Shown: piece after piece, positions 6,239 through 9,191 of the stretch | Position numbering within the stretch: the stretch's first letter is position 1 | Layout: every line of letters begins with the position of its first letter | Source of the DNA: Firmicutes bacterium UBA995 | GTDB taxonomy: Bacteria; Bacillota; Sulfobacillia; UBA995 | DNA length: 9,191 bases | NCBI GenBank assembly: GCA_002291985.1 | Contig: DBBB01000036.1 | Span: 1-9,191, forward strand | Reading direction: 5' to 3' | Position numbers and translations under genes: made by a program | The notes under the pieces: generated by a model | The model's database searches: none | Seen by the model: only the letters and a program-made list of their open reading frames with translations | What the model was told of the DNA's origin: nothing

Positions 6239-6887
6239 CGCTCAACGCCACCTCCAATCCCCGCGCTCGGAGGATCTCCCGATATGCTTCGAGGTCTCCT
6301 CGGCGAGGAATCCCGACCAGGCGGTAGCTGGCAGGTGACAGCATTCGCACAACCATGGGGCGCGGCTCCGGCATCGCTGCCTTCGCAAGGGGAGCCAGGC
6401 GCCTGGCCCGGGGTGTGAGCAAGTGAACGCACTGGTTGTCGGAGCCGCGCCAGATCATGGTATTGGGCTCGTTCTCCTGGTAGGGCCCATCGATCAGTAT
6501 GTCCGTCCGGACAAGGAGTTGTTTCCAGGAGTCCGGCCCCGCCCGGAGTTCGTCGATCAGGAAACCCGAGTAGACCAGGACCTCAACCGGCATGTCCTGC
6601 CGGAGACGGTCGACCAGAGCCGCCAGCGCCCTTGCTTGCTGGAACGGCTCCCCCCCGGTGATGGTGAGCCCATCGGAGGTGCGCAACGGGCCACTGAGTT
6701 CGGCCACAATCTCGTCGAGAGGAGTGGGCTGGCCCCGGTTCCACAACTCGGGCGCGATACACCCCGGACAATGCCGTTGACAGCCTCTGACCCAGATGGC
6801 AACTCGAGATCCGGGGCCCAGGCCCTCCACCCGGTCGGCGAAACCATCATAGTCCAGCCGATCAGGAGAGCACCCATTCGATGTCAT
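6231..6887 (-). CDS. NrdG-like radical SAM / 4Fe-4S protein
   Basis: The product has 218 residues. The radical SAM cluster motif reads CQRHCPGC (36-43, CxxxCxxC), preceded by WVRG as in NrdG. GLTITGGEP (73-81) is the SAM-binding glycine motif. YSGF (106-109), DGPYQ (133-137) and RGSDNQ (147-152) also follow the pattern of NrdG, the glyceryl-radical activase of anaerobic ribonucleotide reductase. The C-terminal 50 residues or so, ending in a small alpha/beta segment (about 177-214), extend beyond the usual NrdG length of about 155-175. No NrdD is in the window, and the gene lies between a ClpB-like ATPase and an FHA gene, so ribonucleotide reductase activation is unlikely to be its job here. 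ATG 6887 has GAGAGG 8 bases upstream and overlaps the AAA+ gene by 26 bases. The true substrate is unknown; a protein-modifying role is inferred. Confidence 0.85.
   Translation of the reverse strand: MTSNGCSPDRLDYDGFADRVEGLGPGSRVAIWVRGCQRHCPGCIAPELWNRGQPTPLDEIVAELSGPLRTSDGLTITGGEPFQQARALAALVDRLRQDMPVEVLVYSGFLIDELRAGPDSWKQLLVRTDILIDGPYQENEPNTMIWRGSDNQCVHLLTPRARRLAPLAKAAMPEPRPMVVRMLSPASYRLVGIPRRGDLEAYREILRARGLEVALSGE
6250..6255 (-). promoter_or_regulatory. Ribosome binding site fixing the GTG start of the FHA gene
   Basis: GGAGGT on the minus strand lies 11 bases before GTG 6238 and 23 before the in-frame ATG 6226. The GTG start is therefore preferred. The site is inside the end of the radical SAM gene. 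Confidence 0.55.
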
Positions 6888-8811
6888 AGCGAACGCCTCT
6901 CGCTTCGCCGGCCGGCCGGACATGAGTTATGAGCATGTTCCGCTCCGCCAGCGCATCTTCGCCCTGCTCCCGCAACAAGCGGAAGAGAACCCTGGATGCA
7001 GGATTCAGCACGGCCAACTCGGCGAGGTTCCCCATCCCCCGCCCCCCGGACGAGGTGTCGTGGCCGCCGATCTCCATCAGTTCGACAATGGCTTCGGGGG
7101 CGAACTCCACGCGGAGCCGCCAACGATCGTATACCTGCTGCTGGATCGACTTGAGCACCTTCAGTTCAAGAATCCGCTGCAGTTCGCGGCGGCGGATGAA
7201 ATCGAAGACGATGATGTTCTGGCCGATCCGGTTCAGTAGTTCCGGCCTGCCCAGGATGTGTTTGAAATGGGATTGAACGCCCTCCAGGACCTTCTGTCGC
7301 ACGGCTGCATACGAGGTGTCCACATCCGGGTCCACGTTGAGCAGCGGCACTCCCTCCACGGGGTCCACCATCGGGCGACCGGTGGCGGAGTCGAGCTTGT
7401 AGATACCAGCGTTGCTGGTGAAGATGATTATGCTCTCCGAGAAATAGACGGTATCACCTCGCCCGTCGGTCATCCTGCCGTCCTCAAGTATCTGCAAGAA
7501 CTTGTCGAGAATGGTCGGGTGCGCCTTCTCGATCTCGTCGAAGAGAAGCACGCAAAAAGGGTTGGACTTGACGTGGTTGGTGAGCTGTCCACCTTCCTCG
7601 TAACCCACGTAGCCCGGTGGAGCGCCAAGCAAGCGCTGATCGGAGTGCGGCTGGCCGTACTCGCTCATGTCGAAGCGAATGCACGCGTCTTCACTGCTGA
7701 AGACCAGCTCGGCAACGGCCTTGGCGAGTTCAGTCTTGCCCACACCGGTCGGACCAGCAAAGAAGAGCACTCCGCGCGGCTTGGTTCTACTTGAGTGCTG
7801 GGCTCCGGACAGGTGCAGCCTGGCTCGCCGGAGAACGTCGGCAACCGCCGCGACGGCCGCGTCCTGGCCGATCACTCGTTTCGATAGCTCGTCCTCGGCG
7901 TTTTCGAGGCGCTTCCAGTCGAGGCTGTCCCACTCGCTCTCGTTGATGCCATACTTGTAGCAGTCGACCAGGGCTTTCGTTCCTACCGCTGCCAGGTCTG
8001 GACGGCGAGCCAGGGCGCGAATCCCGCCCAGATCTCGAATCGACATGTTGTCGGTGAGATCGACCAGTTCATCCAGATCGATTGCGGCGACTCCGGCCTG
8101 AGCCGGGGGCAGAAACAGCTCGAAATAGTGCCGCCGCTCATGTGACCTCGGAGCGTCTATTTCGATGCTGCCCGAAAACGGATTGTTCAGGTAGACCCAG
8201 GCCGGAAGATCCGTCAGCTTGTCACAGGCCACGACCAACAGGTTCTGCGACGTCCGGCGTCGCCCGTCGCCGCTCGCCGGGACCACCTGGCTCTCACTGG
8301 CCGACTTGACGAGCCGGAGGAACGAGACTCGTTCCGAGAACTGAAGGTTGCTCGGTCCGTGGAGCAGTTGCGAGGCGTATTCGAGAATGAAGGCGCACGC
8401 TTGGTCGCGGTTCACCAGGCAGGTACGCACCGCCTGAAGCGCATGATCGAGGGGGTCTTCGGGGCGGGCGGGCTGGGGAGTGTGCCCGCCCGGCTGAACC
8501 GGACGGAGCTTCTGACCTCTCTGCACGATCTCGTCAAACAACCTGGCCATGGCTCCGCCCTCATCGGTGTCGGCATAAACCATCCCATCAACCAGGTTAT
8601 AGGCCGCGATGAGATCGTATCCTCCGGCGATCCGGCGGAAGGCGGCGAACAGCGCGTCCCGCAAGGTCCCCAGGGTCCACTGTTCCTGTTTTTCGTCAAC
8701 GGGGTACAGCACCGTGTCCTTGATGTTTCCGGACAGGAAGACCTGCGTCTTGTAGGCGGCGAGTCGCTCCAACTCGCGGAGCCACCGGGGACGGAGGTCG
8801 TTCCTGTTCAT
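6862..8811 (-). CDS. ClpA/B-type AAA+ ATPase with degenerate first AAA module
   Basis: The product has 649 residues. Residues 1-295 look like a degraded AAA+ module. FLSGNIKDTVLYP (25-37) stands where a Walker A strand would be, but there is no GxxxxGK. ACAFILEYA (138-146) replaces Walker B, and LLVVACDKL (191-199) is like a sensor-1 strand. Residues 310-645 are a canonical Clp second-ring module: VIGQ (313-316), Walker A GPTGVGKT (353-360), substrate pore loop GYVGY (400-404), Walker B VLLFDE (421-426), sensor-1 N467, arginine finger RPELLNRI (522-529, R528), and a small C-terminal domain with GGRGMGN (589-595). Such proteins thread or remodel protein substrates. I see no IGF/L-type ClpP-docking loop, so it resembles a ClpB/ClpV-like remodeller more than a protease subunit. 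ATG 8811 shares an ATGA overlap with the upstream gene. Confidence 0.9.
   Translation of the reverse strand: MNRNDLRPRWLRELERLAAYKTQVFLSGNIKDTVLYPVDEKQEQWTLGTLRDALFAAFRRIAGGYDLIAAYNLVDGMVYADTDEGGAMARLFDEIVQRGQKLRPVQPGGHTPQPARPEDPLDHALQAVRTCLVNRDQACAFILEYASQLLHGPSNLQFSERVSFLRLVKSASESQVVPASGDGRRRTSQNLLVVACDKLTDLPAWVYLNNPFSGSIEIDAPRSHERRHYFELFLPPAQAGVAAIDLDELVDLTDNMSIRDLGGIRALARRPDLAAVGTKALVDCYKYGINESEWDSLDWKRLENAEDELSKRVIGQDAAVAAVADVLRRARLHLSGAQHSSRTKPRGVLFFAGPTGVGKTELAKAVAELVFSSEDACIRFDMSEYGQPHSDQRLLGAPPGYVGYEEGGQLTNHVKSNPFCVLLFDEIEKAHPTILDKFLQILEDGRMTDGRGDTVYFSESIIIFTSNAGIYKLDSATGRPMVDPVEGVPLLNVDPDVDTSYAAVRQKVLEGVQSHFKHILGRPELLNRIGQNIIVFDFIRRRELQRILELKVLKSIQQQVYDRWRLRVEFAPEAIVELMEIGGHDTSSGGRGMGNLAELAVLNPASRVLFRLLREQGEDALAERNMLITHVRPAGEARGVRYDIEWVLS
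6896..6901 (-). promoter_or_regulatory. Ribosome binding site fixing the radical SAM start
   Basis: GAGAGG on the minus strand lies 8 bases before ATG 6887. It favours this start over a non-ATG start 12 codons upstream. The site lies inside the 3' end of the AAA+ coding sequence, as expected for coupled genes. Confidence 0.6.
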
Positions 8812-9191
8812 TGTACCGGACGCCTCAGCATGCCGATCTCCCCCGCATCCACGCTGTCGCGCTCCTTGCCGGGCTCGACCAGCACGACCCGCCGTAGTTG
8901 CTCGCCATCGGCCAGCAGGCGCCGGTGCTTCTCCCGAACCTGTGCGCCTTGCCGGCGCAATGTCCTGTATACTTCGTCCACCAGCCCACAGACCTTCTCC
9001 TGGGTGGCGGCTTCAGCCGTCTCAACGCTATCGGACAGGGACACCATCTCCGTCTTCAGGTGGCCCCCGGCATCGACGGAGAACTCAACCCCCATGCCGG
9101 GTGTCACGGCCGCGACGAAGGCGTCCCGGCGTGAGGCGTCATCAGTGGGCACGACGGTCACGCGATAACCGAGCGACAGCAGGGCGTCCTG
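8808..9191 (-). CDS. Unrecognised protein, 5' end beyond window (partial)
   Basis: A frame open to the right edge encodes at least 127 residues and ends in TGA inside an ATGA overlap with the AAA+ gene. The visible start reads QDALLSLGYRVTVVP. I recognise no family. The first 50 residues look like a small alpha/beta fold with GVEFSVDAGGHLKTEMV. Residues about 60-110 are rich in Glu, Lys, Arg and Leu (VYRTLRRQGAQVREKHRRLL) and may form a long helix or coiled coil. A GTG occurs at 9161, but the frame and its sequence style continue unchanged upstream of it, so it is probably not the start. The tight overlap suggests it works with the ATPase, perhaps as an adaptor or substrate, but this is inferred from position only. 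Confidence 0.7.
   Translation of the reverse strand, partial: QDALLSLGYRVTVVPTDDASRRDAFVAAVTPGMGVEFSVDAGGHLKTEMVSLSDSVETAEAATQEKVCGLVDEVYRTLRRQGAQVREKHRRLLADGEQLRRVVLVEPGKERDSVDAGEIGMLRRPVQ

Noticed and set aside
5837..6418. Plus-strand open frame of 193 codons
   Set aside because: It is antisense to the FHA and radical SAM genes, both of which have clear family motifs on the minus strand.
6231..6887. Calling the radical SAM gene nrdG
   Set aside because: Motifs are NrdG-like, but the protein is longer, no nrdD is adjacent, and the operon is a signalling set.
8359..9168. Plus-strand open frame of 269 codons opposite the AAA+ gene and its upstream neighbour
   Set aside because: It spans the antisense of two real genes and their junction and has no recognisable domain.
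1820..9191. Type VI secretion phosphorylation module (PpkA/PppA/Fha with ClpV)
   Set aside because: The functional parts match, but the ATPase lacks an active first ring, a radical SAM gene is inserted, and no Tss structural gene is in the window.

Overview
The window is GC-rich bacterial DNA of uncertain phylum. It has two parts. All confident genes lie on the minus strand, so transcription runs from high to low coordinates. The leftmost 350 bases carry plus-strand integron-cassette debris.

Positions 9191 down to 1820 hold a compact, apparently co-transcribed set of seven genes. In transcription order they are: an unrecognised protein cut by the right edge; a ClpA/B-type AAA+ ATPase whose first AAA module has lost its Walker A; a small NrdG-like radical SAM/4Fe-4S protein with no NrdD beside it; a zinc-ribbon plus FHA protein; a PP2C-type phosphatase; a membrane-anchored Ser/Thr kinase with an altered DFG motif (DFD); and a four-helix membrane protein ending in a RodZ-type (DUF4115-like) domain. 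Most junctions overlap, which suggests translational coupling. The kinase, phosphatase and phosphothreonine reader form a write/erase/read set. I infer that this set controls the AAA+ remodeller and perhaps the radical SAM enzyme at or near the membrane. I cannot name a described system with this exact composition.

Positions 1819 to about 1106 contain no intact gene. On the minus strand the 3' end of a group II intron can be recognised: a domain V hairpin, a domain VI-like hairpin, and a stub of the maturase/reverse transcriptase N-terminus. Most of the reverse transcriptase is missing, so the intron looks internally deleted. It ends a few bases before the ribosome binding site of a gene for a small OB-like/TM2 membrane protein (1086-628).

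Positions 627 to 1 hold an unexplained stretch with two strong inverted repeats, then a truncated PIN-domain ORF, a good candidate attC site (98-187) and the tail of a further cassette ORF. The left third is therefore a patch of mobile-element debris next to the signalling operon.
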